Positions 16,096 through 26,031 of a DNA stretch of 64,000 nt are shown here, piece by piece. The notes below the pieces were generated by a model. It made no database searches. It worked only from the letters and a program-made list of their open reading frames with translations, and had not been told where the DNA came from. The DNA comes from JBFYTX01 sp963739515 (GTDB lineage: Bacteria > Chloroflexota > Dehalococcoidia > Dehalococcoidales > RBG-16-60-22). The stretch spans positions 124,001 through 188,000 of the forward strand of contig CAVUAO010000003.1 in NCBI GenBank assembly GCA_963739515.1, given 5' to 3'. The translations under genes were made by a program, and so were the position numbers. Positions within the stretch are counted from its first letter, which is position 1, and every line of letters begins with the position of its first letter.

Positions 16096-17844
16096 TTGCG
16101 CAGTTTCCAGTGGCGAATCATTATCCCTTTTACCGTCCTTATCATCGCCAGCATGACGGCCCTGGGGGTTTATCTGACAAGTTCCGTCAGGAATTCACAG
16201 CTCGATAATTTGCGCTTTCACCTCGAGCAGGAGGCAAGAATTACCGCTGAAGCCAGCCTGACATCCTTGCTGGGACAGGGCGAGAGTCCCGACGCTCTGG
16301 CGAAAAAGCTGGGGCAGGAAATAGATAGCCGGATAACCATCATTGCCGCCGACGGCACGGTCCTGGGAGACTCGATGGAAGACCCCGCTACCATGGAAAA
16401 CCACGCCACCCGCCCTGAGGTAAAGGACGCCCTGGCAACCGGCATCGGCGAGAGTACCCGCTACAGCACCACGGTGCAGGAGCAGATGATGTACGTTGCC
16501 GTGCCGGTTAAAAACCAGGGGGAAATCGTGGGGATAGCCAGGGTGGCGATGCCTCTAACCACCGTGGAGCAAAATGTAAATCACGTGACGAGAACCATAA
16601 TCCTGGCGACCGTCATCATCGCCGTACTGGCGATAATTGCGGCCTGGCTTATCGCCCGAACTACCACGCGCCCGATACGACAATTGACCAGGGCATCCCG
16701 AGAAATTGCCGGCGGGCAGCTGGGACAAAAGATAACCATATCAACCAAAGGCGAAGTCGGCCAGCTCGCCAAGGCGTTTAACGAGATGTCTACCAACCTT
16801 AAAACCACGGTAGATACTATTTCCACGGAGAAGACGAAACTTACCAGTATTCTCGCCAATATGGCTGACGGCGTGATGATGACGGATACCGAGGGGAACA
16901 TTGTGCTGGCCAATCCGGCGGCGGGCCGGCTTTTCGGGTTCAAAGAAGAAGATGCCGTGAACAAACCTCTCATTGAGGTAATCCACGACCATGAAGTAGA
17001 TGAAATATCAAAGCTATGTCTTAAAGCAGGCAAAGAGGCAACCGCTCAATTCGAGTCCGGCATTGCCCGGCGGTTCATCCGGGCAATCGCGATACCCCTC
17101 AGAAATAACGGCGTATTGAGCGGGGCGTTAATCCTGCTTCAGGACCTCACCGAACTGAGGAATTTACAGACAATGCGGCGGGAACTGGTGGGCAATATTT
17201 CTCACGAACTCAGAACACCCATCGCCGGCATCAAGGCCATGGCGGAAACCCTGCGCGGCGGCGCCATCGATGATAAAGAGGCAGCGCAGAATTTCCTCAG
17301 CAGGATTGCAGGCGAGGTTGACCGCCTCACGCAGATAGTTTCCGAGCTGACCCAGCTTTCCCGCATCGAGACCGGCCGGGCGGAATTAAGAATGGAGTCG
17401 GTGAACCTTAACGCGATGCTGGACGAGGTCATCGCGGAGATGAGTCCCCTGGCGGAAAGGCAGCAGGTATTATTATCCCAAGATTTATCTCCCGACCTAC
17501 CCGACATCCAAGTTGATAAGGATAGAATCCGGCAGACGATAATTAACCTGGTGCATAATGCGATAAAATTTAATAAACCCGCCGGCAAAGTAACCGTCTC
17601 CACGGAATACGATAGCGACTCGGTCACAGTAAGCGTCGCCGATACGGGGATCGGCATTTCCAGAGAAGACCTGCCTCATGTCTTCGAGCGTTTTTATAAA
17701 GCCGATAGAGCCCGCACCGGCGGCGGGAGCGGGCTGGGACTGGCGATTGCCAAGCACACGATCCAGGCCCACGGCGGCGAGATTCATGTTCAAAGCGAAG
17801 AGGGCAATGGTTCCACTTTCAGCTTTAGCCTGCCCCGCCGTTAA
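16096..17844 (+). CDS. phoR: PhoR-type sensor histidine kinase
   Basis: The 582-residue membrane kinase has TM helix 1 at about residues 6-28, an extracytoplasmic sensor of about 130 residues, TM helix 2 at about 167-188, HAMP, PAS (about 250-355), HisKA with NISHELRTPIAG (His near 370) and HATPase with NLVHNAIKFNKP and DTGIGIS. The start is TTG at 16096, with GGAGGG 5 nt upstream; no ATG fits. It acts on PhoB, probably through PhoU and Pst as in other bacteria. Confidence 0.92.
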   Translation: MRSFQWRIIIPFTVLIIASMTALGVYLTSSVRNSQLDNLRFHLEQEARITAEASLTSLLGQGESPDALAKKLGQEIDSRITIIAADGTVLGDSMEDPATMENHATRPEVKDALATGIGESTRYSTTVQEQMMYVAVPVKNQGEIVGIARVAMPLTTVEQNVNHVTRTIILATVIIAVLAIIAAWLIARTTTRPIRQLTRASREIAGGQLGQKITISTKGEVGQLAKAFNEMSTNLKTTVDTISTEKTKLTSILANMADGVMMTDTEGNIVLANPAAGRLFGFKEEDAVNKPLIEVIHDHEVDEISKLCLKAGKEATAQFESGIARRFIRAIAIPLRNNGVLSGALILLQDLTELRNLQTMRRELVGNISHELRTPIAGIKAMAETLRGGAIDDKEAAQNFLSRIAGEVDRLTQIVSELTQLSRIETGRAELRMESVNLNAMLDEVIAEMSPLAERQQVLLSQDLSPDLPDIQVDKDRIRQTIINLVHNAIKFNKPAGKVTVSTEYDSDSVTVSVADTGIGISREDLPHVFERFYKADRARTGGGSGLGLAIAKHTIQAHGGEIHVQSEEGNGSTFSFSLPRR

Positions 17845-17856
17845 TCCACCCAAAAT

Positions 17857-17910
17857 TTAACACAACCTTAACATCCCCTTAAACTACCTTTAAACTCTCC
17901 CAGCTAGACT
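17857..17910 (+). promoter_or_regulatory. PHO-box-like element (four 11-bp-spaced repeats) and -10 box for the pst operon
   Basis: TTAACA at 17857 and 17868, then TTAAAC at 17879 and 17890: four hexamers at exact 11-bp spacing, the pattern of the Bacillus PhoP-type PHO box (TT-A/T/C-ACA repeats). A -10-like TAGACT lies at 17905-17910, so the nearest repeat would be at about -27 to -22 and no separate -35 is needed. The arsC ATG follows after 8 nt, implying a leaderless mRNA. Confidence 0.75.
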
Positions 17911-17918
17911 ATTATTAG

Positions 17919-18353
17919 ATGGAAAAGAAAAAGGTCTTGTTCGTATGCGTCCATAACTCCGGCCGGAGCCAGATGGCGGAAGGGTTTTTCAACCATCTTG
18001 CCGGAGTGAAAGCTACCGCTTCTTCAGCCGGAACCCGGCCAGCCTCAAAAATCAGCCCCACCGTGGTCCAGGCAATGAGTGAAGCCGGCATCGACATCAG
18101 CAGGCGGAAGCCGAAACTACTGACGCTGGCGATGATGGAAAGCGCCGACAGGGTCATCAGTATGGGCTGCGGCGTCGAGGAAACCTGCCCCGCCGGCATC
18201 GTTCCCATGGAAGACTGGGGGATAGAAGACCCCGAAGGCGAGCCGGTGGAGAAAGTAAGGGAAATCAGAGATGCCATCAGGAACAAAGTAGAAACGCTGA
18301 TTAAAGAACTATACCTGGAAGTCCAATTAGAATTGAAAGGGGGTGAAAAATGA
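17919..18353 (+). CDS. arsC: Arsenate reductase, thioredoxin-coupled LMW-phosphatase fold
   Basis: The 144-residue product has the low-molecular-weight phosphatase P-loop CVHNSGRS with Cys10, and the DP pair in MEDWGIEDPEG. Cys84 and Cys90 in MGCGVEETCP match the resolving cysteine pair of Bacillus/Staphylococcus-type ArsC, which favours arsenate reduction over phosphotyrosine hydrolysis. It is the first gene behind the PHO-box element and overlaps mgsA by 4 nt. Pst imports arsenate along with phosphate, so co-expression makes sense. No arsenite exporter or ArsR is nearby. No Shine-Dalgarno sequence is seen. Confidence 0.88.
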   Translation: MEKKKVLFVCVHNSGRSQMAEGFFNHLAGVKATASSAGTRPASKISPTVVQAMSEAGIDISRRKPKLLTLAMMESADRVISMGCGVEETCPAGIVPMEDWGIEDPEGEPVEKVREIRDAIRNKVETLIKELYLEVQLELKGGEK

Positions 18354-18793
18354 AAACATTCACTCTGGCACTTATTGCCCATGATGCCAAAAAAGAGGAC
18401 ATGGTGCAACTCGTGAAGGCGCATAAAGAGGAACTATCCATGATTAATCTGGTAGCTACCCGAAGTACGGGACAACTCGTCATGGGGAGAACCAGGCTTC
18501 CGGTTACTCTGATGCAGAGCGGCCCGCTGGGAGGCGACCAGCAGATTGGCGCTTTGATAGCCAATGGAGATGTTGACGCGGTTATCTTCCTGCGCGACCC
18601 GCTGACCGCCCATCCTCACGAGCCGGATGTCTCGGCCCTGCTGAGACTCTGTGATGCGCACGGCGTCCCGCTGGCGACAAACATCGCTACGGCGGAAGCA
18701 GTCTTGCATCTCCTCGTCGAGCACCCTGAAGCATTAAGCGGGCATCACATGGAGGCGCAATTTCTCGAGGAAATGGCGTCAGTCAATAAATAA
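18350..18793 (+). CDS. mgsA: Methylglyoxal synthase
   Basis: The 147-residue length is normal. The family signature is clear: IAHDAKK near the start for phosphate binding, ATRSTG, SGPLGGDQQIGA with the catalytic D63, then DPLTAHPHEPDV and LATNIATAE. It converts dihydroxyacetone phosphate to methylglyoxal and free phosphate. In E. coli the enzyme is inhibited by phosphate. Here the gene lies inside the phosphate operon between arsC and pstS, so it would be induced by phosphate starvation and return phosphate from triose phosphate. GGGGGTG precedes the ATG. Confidence 0.93.
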   Translation: MKTFTLALIAHDAKKEDMVQLVKAHKEELSMINLVATRSTGQLVMGRTRLPVTLMQSGPLGGDQQIGALIANGDVDAVIFLRDPLTAHPHEPDVSALLRLCDAHGVPLATNIATAEAVLHLLVEHPEALSGHHMEAQFLEEMASVNK

Positions 18794-18824
18794 AAATCGA
18801 AAAAGAAAGATAAGGAGAAAAAAG

Positions 18825-19778
18825 TTGTTCAAATCAGTTAAAAAATGGCTCTTACCCCTGGCGATGGTAATGGTAGTCGCCCTGGCCTTGGCCGGGTGCG
18901 GTACCACCGCAACCACCACAGCAACGGCGACCACCACAGCTACCGCTACCGCCACCGCTACCGCCACCGTCACCAAACCCGTACTGGTCGGCTCATTCAA
19001 AGTCATCGGTTCCAACACCATCACGCCGCTGAGCTCGGTCTGGTCGGAAAATTTTATGAAGGCTAATACCCAAGTCAGCATCGCCGTCAGCGGCCCCGGC
19101 TCCGGCGTCGGCATCGCCGCCCTCATCGACAGCACCACGGACATCTGCCAGGCCTCCCGCGCCATTACCAGCGCGGAAATCGACCAGGCTAAAGCCAAAG
19201 GCGTTAATCCCTACGAAATCCAGGTCGCCACGGACGCGCTCTCCGTCGTCGTCAACCCGGCCAACCCGGTTGCGGAACTCACTTTCGCCCAGCTATCGGC
19301 GATTTACACCAACCAGATAACCAACTGGAAAGAGGTCGGGGGTAATGACGCGCCCATAGTGGTCTTCTCCCGCGATAACAACTCCGGCACCTTTACCTAC
19401 TTCCTGGAAACGGTGATACAAATGGCGGGACTGCCTAACGCGGATAAGACGCTGCAATACGGCGGCAAAGTCCTGATGCTCCCCTCCACGGAAGAAGGCA
19501 TAAACCAGGTAGCCAGCAACCCCAATGGCATCTTCTACTCAGGGCTGGGTTACGTTAATAATACCGTGAAAGCCCTGGGTATCAAGAAAACGGCCAATGA
19601 CACGGCAGTTAAACCCAGCGTGGATACCGCCCTGAAGGGCACTTATCCCATCTCCCGCCCGCTGTTCTACTACACCAACGGCGCGCCCTCCGGCGTGATC
19701 AAGGCTTACATCGACTACTGTCTCTCGACGGAAGGGCAGAAGGAAGTGCTCACCGCCGGTTTCGTTCCGCTGCCCTAA
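18825..19778 (+). CDS. pstS: Phosphate ABC transporter substrate-binding lipoprotein
   Basis: The 317-residue product has a lipoprotein signal with lipobox LAGC (Cys near residue 25), a low-complexity Thr/Ala linker of about 25 residues, then a PstS-type binding fold: SNTITPLS, VSGPGSGVGIAAL, SRAIT, FSRDNNSGTFTYF and the closing segment STEGQKEVLTAGF. It starts at TTG 18825 with AAGGAG 7 nt upstream. It captures phosphate outside the membrane and delivers it to PstCA. Confidence 0.92.
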   Translation: MFKSVKKWLLPLAMVMVVALALAGCGTTATTTATATTTATATATATATVTKPVLVGSFKVIGSNTITPLSSVWSENFMKANTQVSIAVSGPGSGVGIAALIDSTTDICQASRAITSAEIDQAKAKGVNPYEIQVATDALSVVVNPANPVAELTFAQLSAIYTNQITNWKEVGGNDAPIVVFSRDNNSGTFTYFLETVIQMAGLPNADKTLQYGGKVLMLPSTEEGINQVASNPNGIFYSGLGYVNNTVKALGIKKTANDTAVKPSVDTALKGTYPISRPLFYYTNGAPSGVIKAYIDYCLSTEGQKEVLTAGFVPLP

Positions 19779-19797
19779 AATAGTACAATAAAAGACG

Positions 19798-20736
19798 ATG
19801 CTGCAACAGGATGTTGCCCCCACCGCCGCCAAAGTCTCGTACGTGGGACTGAAGCGGCGGTTACGGTTGGGCGAAAGGGTCATCGAGGGCTGGATATTCC
19901 TGGCAGGACTGCTGGCGATAGTGGTCCTGCTGGGTATTATATTTATCCTGCTTAGAGAGGGCCTGCCTATTTTCGCCAACACCAACCCGTGGGACTTCTT
20001 CTTCGGAACGCACTGGTACCCGTCTGCCAATCCGCCGGTCTTCGGCATCGCGCCGTTTTTCGTGTCCACCCTATGGATTACGCTTATTTCGACGGCGGTG
20101 GCCGTGCCCATCGGGGTAGCCTGCGCGGCATACCTGTCTGAGGTGGCGCCCCGTAGAGTGGCCGAGACGGTAAAGCCCATCGTAGAAATACTGGCCGGCA
20201 TACCGTCGGTGATGATGGGGTTTATCGGGCTGGCGCTGCTGTCACCTTTCGTGCAGAGTTTATTTCACCTGAACACCGGCCTGTGCGGCCTGACCGCTGC
20301 CATCATGCTTTCGCTCATGAGTTTGCCTATCATCGTCAGCGTTTCCGAGGATGCCCTGCACGCCGTTCCCCGCGAGTTCAAAGAGGCTTCCTACGCGCTG
20401 GGGGCGACGAAGTGGGAAACGATATGGCATGTCTGTATCCCCTCCGCCCTCTCCGGGATAGCCGCCGCCGTGATGCTGGGCGTGGGCAGAGCTATCGGCG
20501 AGACGATGACCGTCCTGATGGTGGCCGGCGGCGCTCTGGCCGTACCGGCCTCACCTACCGACCCCATGACTACGATGACCTCGGCAATTGCTTCCGGCAT
20601 CGGTAATGCCGTCCGCGGCGGCGTCCAATATCAAGCGCTGTTTGCCGTTGGGCTCATCTTATTTATTCTCACGTTAGCCGTAAACATCATCGCCGAAAGG
20701 GTACTCGAGCGGCAGAAAAGGAAATTCGCGAGGTAG
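19798..20736 (+). CDS. pstC: Phosphate ABC transporter permease PstC
   Basis: The 312-residue membrane protein has six helices and the BPD permease loop EASYALGATKWETIWHV. GIAPFFVSTLWITLIS and EILAGIPSVMMGFIGL are typical PstC segments. It lies between pstS and pstA. Confidence 0.93.
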   Translation: MLQQDVAPTAAKVSYVGLKRRLRLGERVIEGWIFLAGLLAIVVLLGIIFILLREGLPIFANTNPWDFFFGTHWYPSANPPVFGIAPFFVSTLWITLISTAVAVPIGVACAAYLSEVAPRRVAETVKPIVEILAGIPSVMMGFIGLALLSPFVQSLFHLNTGLCGLTAAIMLSLMSLPIIVSVSEDALHAVPREFKEASYALGATKWETIWHVCIPSALSGIAAAVMLGVGRAIGETMTVLMVAGGALAVPASPTDPMTTMTSAIASGIGNAVRGGVQYQALFAVGLILFILTLAVNIIAERVLERQKRKFAR

Positions 20737-20743
20737 CTAATTA

Positions 20744-21601
20744 ATGGCCAAGACCGTCTTAAACTCGCGCCGCATCTCCCAGCGTACCGCCTTCACCTTT
20801 CTCGGGGTGGCGACGGCGGTCACCGTTACGCCGGTGCTGTTTATTATTATCTATACCATCGTCAAGGGCGGCGGCGCGCTAAGCTGGGACTTCCTGGTGC
20901 AATTTCCATCACAGGCGGGTAGAGCCGGCGGCATCCTGCCGGCGATTATCGGCACTTTTTACCTCATGCTCGGCACCCTCGTTTTTGCCTTACCGATAGG
21001 GGTGCTGGCGGGCATTTACCTCACGGAATACGCCCGGGACAACTGGCTGACCCGGCTTATCAACCTGGCCATCGTTAATCTGGCCGGCGTCCCCAGCATT
21101 GTCTTCGGTCTTTTCGGCTTGAGCGTCTTCGTGGCGGCGTTTCACTTCGGGCTATCCCTGCTGGCGGCCAGCTTGACTTTAGCTTGCCAGGCGCTGGCGA
21201 TGGTGATTACCACCTCCAGGGAAGCCATACTGGCGGTACCGAGAGAATACCGGGAGGGCAGCCTCGCGATCGGCGTTAGCAAATGGCAGACAGTGCGGCA
21301 TATTGTCTTACCGCAGGCTTTCCCGGGAATCATCACCGGGGCGGTGCTGGCGATAAGCCGCGCCGCCGGGGAGACCGCGCCGATACTGGTGGTGGGGGCG
21401 GCCTTCCTCCTGCCCAAGCTGCCGCGGTCTCCGCTCGACCAGTTCATGGCTTTGCCCTACCATCTTTACACGGTAGCCGCCCACGTCCCCAACATGCCCA
21501 AGACGACGGTGTGGGGCGTCGCGCTGGTGCTGCTCATCATCGTGCTTTCTTTCGACATATTAGCCGCGGCCATCAGGATTAAAACGAGACAGAGGAAATA
21601 G
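20744..21601 (+). CDS. pstA: Phosphate ABC transporter permease PstA
   Basis: The 285-residue membrane protein has six helices and the loop EGSLAIGVSKWQTVRHIVLP that contacts the ATPase. NLAGVPSIVFGLFGLSVF matches PstA. It begins 7 nt after pstC and ends 2 nt before pstB. Confidence 0.93.
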   Translation: MAKTVLNSRRISQRTAFTFLGVATAVTVTPVLFIIIYTIVKGGGALSWDFLVQFPSQAGRAGGILPAIIGTFYLMLGTLVFALPIGVLAGIYLTEYARDNWLTRLINLAIVNLAGVPSIVFGLFGLSVFVAAFHFGLSLLAASLTLACQALAMVITTSREAILAVPREYREGSLAIGVSKWQTVRHIVLPQAFPGIITGAVLAISRAAGETAPILVVGAAFLLPKLPRSPLDQFMALPYHLYTVAAHVPNMPKTTVWGVALVLLIIVLSFDILAAAIRIKTRQRK

Positions 21602-21603
21602 CG

Positions 21604-22425
<822 letters not shown>

Positions 22426-22441
22426 CTTTAAGGAGGACGGC

Positions 22442-23110
22442 ATGGAAACGAGGACAGCATTTCACAAGAAATTAAGAGAAATACAGGACGATATTCTCGC
22501 GATGGGCAGCATGGTGAGCAAGGCGATGCTGCGTTCTATCGAAGCGCTGAAAAACCGCGACCTGGGGTTAGCGCAACAGATAATTTCAGATGATAGAAAG
22601 ATAAACCAGAAACGGTTCGAGATAGAGGAGAAATGCGTGGAGCTTATCGCCACGCAGCAGCCCATGGCGAGCGACCTGCGTATCATTCTGGCCGTGCTCA
22701 ATATCATATCCGAAGTAGAGCGAATCGGCGACTATGCCGAAGGAATAGCCAAAATTGCGATTATGATTGGCGACGAGCCGCCGTTAAAGCCGCTTATCGA
22801 TATCCCACGCATGGCGGAGCAGACGGTGGATATGCTACGCCGCAGCCTGGATGCCTTTGTTAACCGCGATGCTGAGGCAGCCAAGAAAATCAGCGCCGAA
22901 GATGACACGGTCGACCACCTTTACGACCAGATCTTCCGCGAGTTGCTGACCTTCATGGCCGAAGACCCTAAAACGATTACCCGGGCAACCCGCCTGATAT
23001 GGGTAGCACATAACCTGGAGCGCAGCGCCGACAGGGTCACCAACATCTGCGAGCGGGTAGTCTACGTGGTGACCGGCAAAATGGAGGAGATAGGGGCTTC
23101 AAAGTATTAG
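22442..23110 (+). CDS. phoU: Phosphate signalling regulator PhoU
   Basis: The 222-residue all-helical product is two PhoU repeats, each with an E/D-rich metal motif (EVERIGDYAEGIAKIA and NLERSADRVTNIC). I start it at ATG 22442, which has AAGGAGG upstream; the frame is open into pstB but that part is not PhoU-like. It links Pst transport state to PhoR activity. It is the last gene of the operon. Confidence 0.94.
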   Translation: METRTAFHKKLREIQDDILAMGSMVSKAMLRSIEALKNRDLGLAQQIISDDRKINQKRFEIEEKCVELIATQQPMASDLRIILAVLNIISEVERIGDYAEGIAKIAIMIGDEPPLKPLIDIPRMAEQTVDMLRRSLDAFVNRDAEAAKKISAEDDTVDHLYDQIFRELLTFMAEDPKTITRATRLIWVAHNLERSADRVTNICERVVYVVTGKMEEIGASKY

Positions 23111-23317
23111 AGAATTTTTCTGGGTATCTGCTTATACGCAAAAAACTATTATCAATACTCATCTCTCGCGAGCCTCTTAACCAATTCTCAGCCGATATCG
23201 GCGGATTTTCCCGGACTACGTTTATCTTTCCTTGCGGAATCGCGGGAAATTATTCATAATTAACTGGATGGTCGAATCGTTTCAGCATAAGATGGGACAA
23301 AGGAATTTCCTCTGATA

Positions 23318-25219
23318 ATGGCCGACAATGTAAATAACGACGCCATTTTCCTTCTGGATGATACCGGCTTCGTGGACTGCAACCGTGAAGCGGAAGAGAT
23401 GTTCGGCCTGAAGCGCGAGCAGCTCCTTCACAAGATGCCTTACGAGTTCTCTCCGGAGACACAGCCTGACGGCGCCGATTCGAAAGAAGCGTCCCTCGAA
23501 AAAATCAGTCTGGCCTCGGCCGGTAGCTCCCAGCTATTCGACTGGCAACACCGGCGGGCCGATGGCTCCCTCTTTGATGCCGAGGTCAGCATCAACCGGG
23601 TTGAGTTCGAGGGCATGCCGGTCTTGCTCGCCATCGTCCATGATATTACCGAGCGCAAAATATCCGACGAACAACGCCTGGAAACGGAGCAGATGTTCCG
23701 CGCCATCGTCGAAAACTCCCATGCCGGGATATTCACCATCGACGACTCTTTTCACATCACTTACGCCAACGACATGGTAAGCAAGCTGGTGCTGCGTCCC
23801 AACGAGGAGATTATCGGTCACGATTTCCGCGAACTGCTGGACGAGGAAAGCCAACAGCTCGTCGCCGAACGATATATCGGACGTCAGATGGGAGAGGATG
23901 TGCCCACCCGCTACGAGTTCAACATCGTCCAGAAAGACGGCAACAAGCGGCGCGTGGAAATAAGCTCCACCATATTCAGGTCGGTTTCCGGAAAACTCAG
24001 GACCGTAGGGCAGGTGCTGGATATTACGGAAAGGAAAAAGGCAGAAGAGGACCTTCGCCGGGCCCACGAAGAACTGGAGACCCGAGTGGAAAAGCGTACC
24101 AGCGAACTGAGCGAGACCAACCGCCTCCTCCAGAACGAGATGACCCAACGCGCCCTGGCCCAGGAATCCTTACGCCAGAGCGAGCTCAAATACCGCTACC
24201 TAGTGCAGAGCGCTAATACTATCATTCTCGAGATGAACACCGAGGGCAAAATCACCTTTTTCAACAGCTTCGCCGAGGAGTTCTTCGGCTTCCGCGAGTC
24301 GGAGATACTGGGAAAGAGCGTTATCGGCACCATCGTACCCCCGAGGGACTCAGCGGATAAGGACCTGGATGCCATGATCAAAGATATCATCAAGAACCCG
24401 GAACGCTATCTCCACAATGAGAACGAAAACATGAGACGGAACGGGGAACGGGTCTGGATTGTCTGGACCAACCAGCCTCATTTCGACGAGCAGGGAAAGC
24501 TCCAAGATATTTTATGCGTGGGCATCGACCGCACCGAGCAGAAGAGGAGCGAGCAAATACTGGCACGCCAGGAACGGGAGCAGGCCGCCACCGCCGAGCG
24601 TAACCGCCTGGCCCGCGACCTCCATGACGCCGTGAGCCAGACGCTCTTTTCCGCCAGTCTCATATCCGAGGTGCTGCCAAGGTTGTGGGAGCGCGACGAG
24701 AAAGAAGGACGCAAGCGCCTGGGCGAGGTACGCCAGCTTACCCGCGGTGCCCTCGCGGAAATGCGGACGCTGCTGCTGGAGCTGCGCCCGGATTCACTCG
24801 TCGAAGCGGAAATCGGTTACCTTTTAAACCAGCTCGCCGAATCGATTACCAGTCGCTCCCGCATACCCGTCGCGGTAAAGGTAACCGGCCAGTGCGCCAT
24901 GCCGGTGGAAGTCAAGGTGGCGCTGTACCGCATTGCCCAGGAAGCCCTGAACAACGTGGCCAAGCATGCCGGGGCTAATGAGGCCAAAGTAACACTGCTC
25001 TGCCGTGCCGGGAAGGTCTTTCTGCTGGTGAGTGACGATGGCAAAGGCTTTGACAAAAAAACCATACCGCCCAACAGCCTCGGCATGAATATCATGAAGG
25101 AGCGCGCCAGGGAAATCGGGGCCTCCATAACCGTGCGGAGCCAGGCCGGCAAAGGCACCAGGGTGAAGGTAGTCTGGAATAATTTACCGGGGGAGGCTGA
25201 ACATGACGGAAAGAGGTAA
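23318..25219 (+). CDS. Multi-PAS histidine kinase, NarL/DegS type, probably soluble
   Basis: The 633-residue product has three PAS domains (about 1-115, 120-245 and 285-410), the first two ended by DITERK-like linkers and a coiled coil (EELETRVEKRTSEL) before the third, then HisKA_3 with RLARDLHDAVSQTLF (His near 436) and a HATPase domain. No transmembrane helix is visible, so the signal is cytoplasmic, perhaps redox or a cofactor. From the third PAS on it is strongly similar to the kinase at 11372, so the two pairs are paralogous. It overlaps its regulator by 17 nt. Confidence 0.9.
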   Translation: MADNVNNDAIFLLDDTGFVDCNREAEEMFGLKREQLLHKMPYEFSPETQPDGADSKEASLEKISLASAGSSQLFDWQHRRADGSLFDAEVSINRVEFEGMPVLLAIVHDITERKISDEQRLETEQMFRAIVENSHAGIFTIDDSFHITYANDMVSKLVLRPNEEIIGHDFRELLDEESQQLVAERYIGRQMGEDVPTRYEFNIVQKDGNKRRVEISSTIFRSVSGKLRTVGQVLDITERKKAEEDLRRAHEELETRVEKRTSELSETNRLLQNEMTQRALAQESLRQSELKYRYLVQSANTIILEMNTEGKITFFNSFAEEFFGFRESEILGKSVIGTIVPPRDSADKDLDAMIKDIIKNPERYLHNENENMRRNGERVWIVWTNQPHFDEQGKLQDILCVGIDRTEQKRSEQILARQEREQAATAERNRLARDLHDAVSQTLFSASLISEVLPRLWERDEKEGRKRLGEVRQLTRGALAEMRTLLLELRPDSLVEAEIGYLLNQLAESITSRSRIPVAVKVTGQCAMPVEVKVALYRIAQEALNNVAKHAGANEAKVTLLCRAGKVFLLVSDDGKGFDKKTIPPNSLGMNIMKERAREIGASITVRSQAGKGTRVKVVWNNLPGEAEHDGKR

Positions 25220-25844
25220 TATCCGTATCTTGCTGGTCGATGACCACGCGGTCGTGCGCAGCGGACTCGGCGCGGTGCTGATGTCCCATGACGATATGAG
25301 CCTGGTGGGCGAGGCCGCCAACGGTGAAGAGGCGGTCCGGCTGTGTCAGCAGCTTAATCCCGATGTGATACTCATGGATTTAATGATGCCGGTCATGGAC
25401 GGGGTTACCGCTACCCGTACCATTCACGAGCGCTTACCGGGTGTACGTATCATCGCCCTCACCAGCTTCAACGAACAGGAATTGGTCGAGGGGGCGCTTA
25501 AGGCCGGCGCCATGAGCTATCTTTTAAAGACTGTCTCCGCAGCGGAACTGGTAACCGCTATCCGGGGCGCCATGTCCGATAAACCCAGCATCTCTCCCGA
25601 AGCTGCCCAGGTGCTCATGCAAAGCCTGAAAAAACCAAAGTCTGCAACGTATGAGCTTACGGACCGTGAACAGGAAATCCTGGAACTGATGGTGGAAGGC
25701 CTGCCCAACCAGGAAATCGCCGGGCGACTCGTCGTCAGCGCGTCCACCGTAAAGTTCCATGTCAGCAACATATTGTCTAAATTGAGCGTCACCAGCCGCA
25801 CCGAGGCGGTGGCCCTGGCTTTGAAGCACAAACTTGTCAAGTAG
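25203..25844 (+). CDS. NarL/FixJ family response regulator (paralogue of 12865)
   Basis: The 213-residue regulator has the acidic pair DD13-14, phosphoacceptor D59 in VILMDL, Lys in YLLKT, and LuxR helix-turn-helix NQEIAGRLVVSASTVKFHV. It has the same length and is similar throughout to the regulator at 12865, so cross-talk between the two pairs is possible. Its neighbour downstream is an MMPL exporter. Confidence 0.93.
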   Translation: MTERGNIRILLVDDHAVVRSGLGAVLMSHDDMSLVGEAANGEEAVRLCQQLNPDVILMDLMMPVMDGVTATRTIHERLPGVRIIALTSFNEQELVEGALKAGAMSYLLKTVSAAELVTAIRGAMSDKPSISPEAAQVLMQSLKKPKSATYELTDREQEILELMVEGLPNQEIAGRLVVSASTVKFHVSNILSKLSVTSRTEAVALALKHKLVK

Positions 25845-25914
25845 ACAGTTATCGCTGATTAGTTTCCAGTTTATTTAAATATAAAGCTCTTTCTCTGATT
25901 ATTTACCTGTCCTT

Positions 25915-26000
25915 TAGACCAGTACCGGTCTATCATTTCTACCAGCGATAAGTCTCTCCGTATGGGCATTCAAACGCCACTATAGCCGGGTTTATAGTGG
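25915..26000 (+). promoter_or_regulatory. Two operator-like palindromes upstream of the MMPL gene
   Basis: TAGACC and GGTCTA arms bracket AGTACC (25915-25932), and CCACTATA at 25977-25984 is repeated inverted at 25993-26000 with an 8-nt spacer. The second ends 32 nt before the MMPL start. They differ in sequence, so two regulators or one plus an mRNA hairpin are possible. Confidence 0.45.
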
Positions 26001-26031
26001 TAAGTGAATACTTATCCTGAGGAGGACAGAA

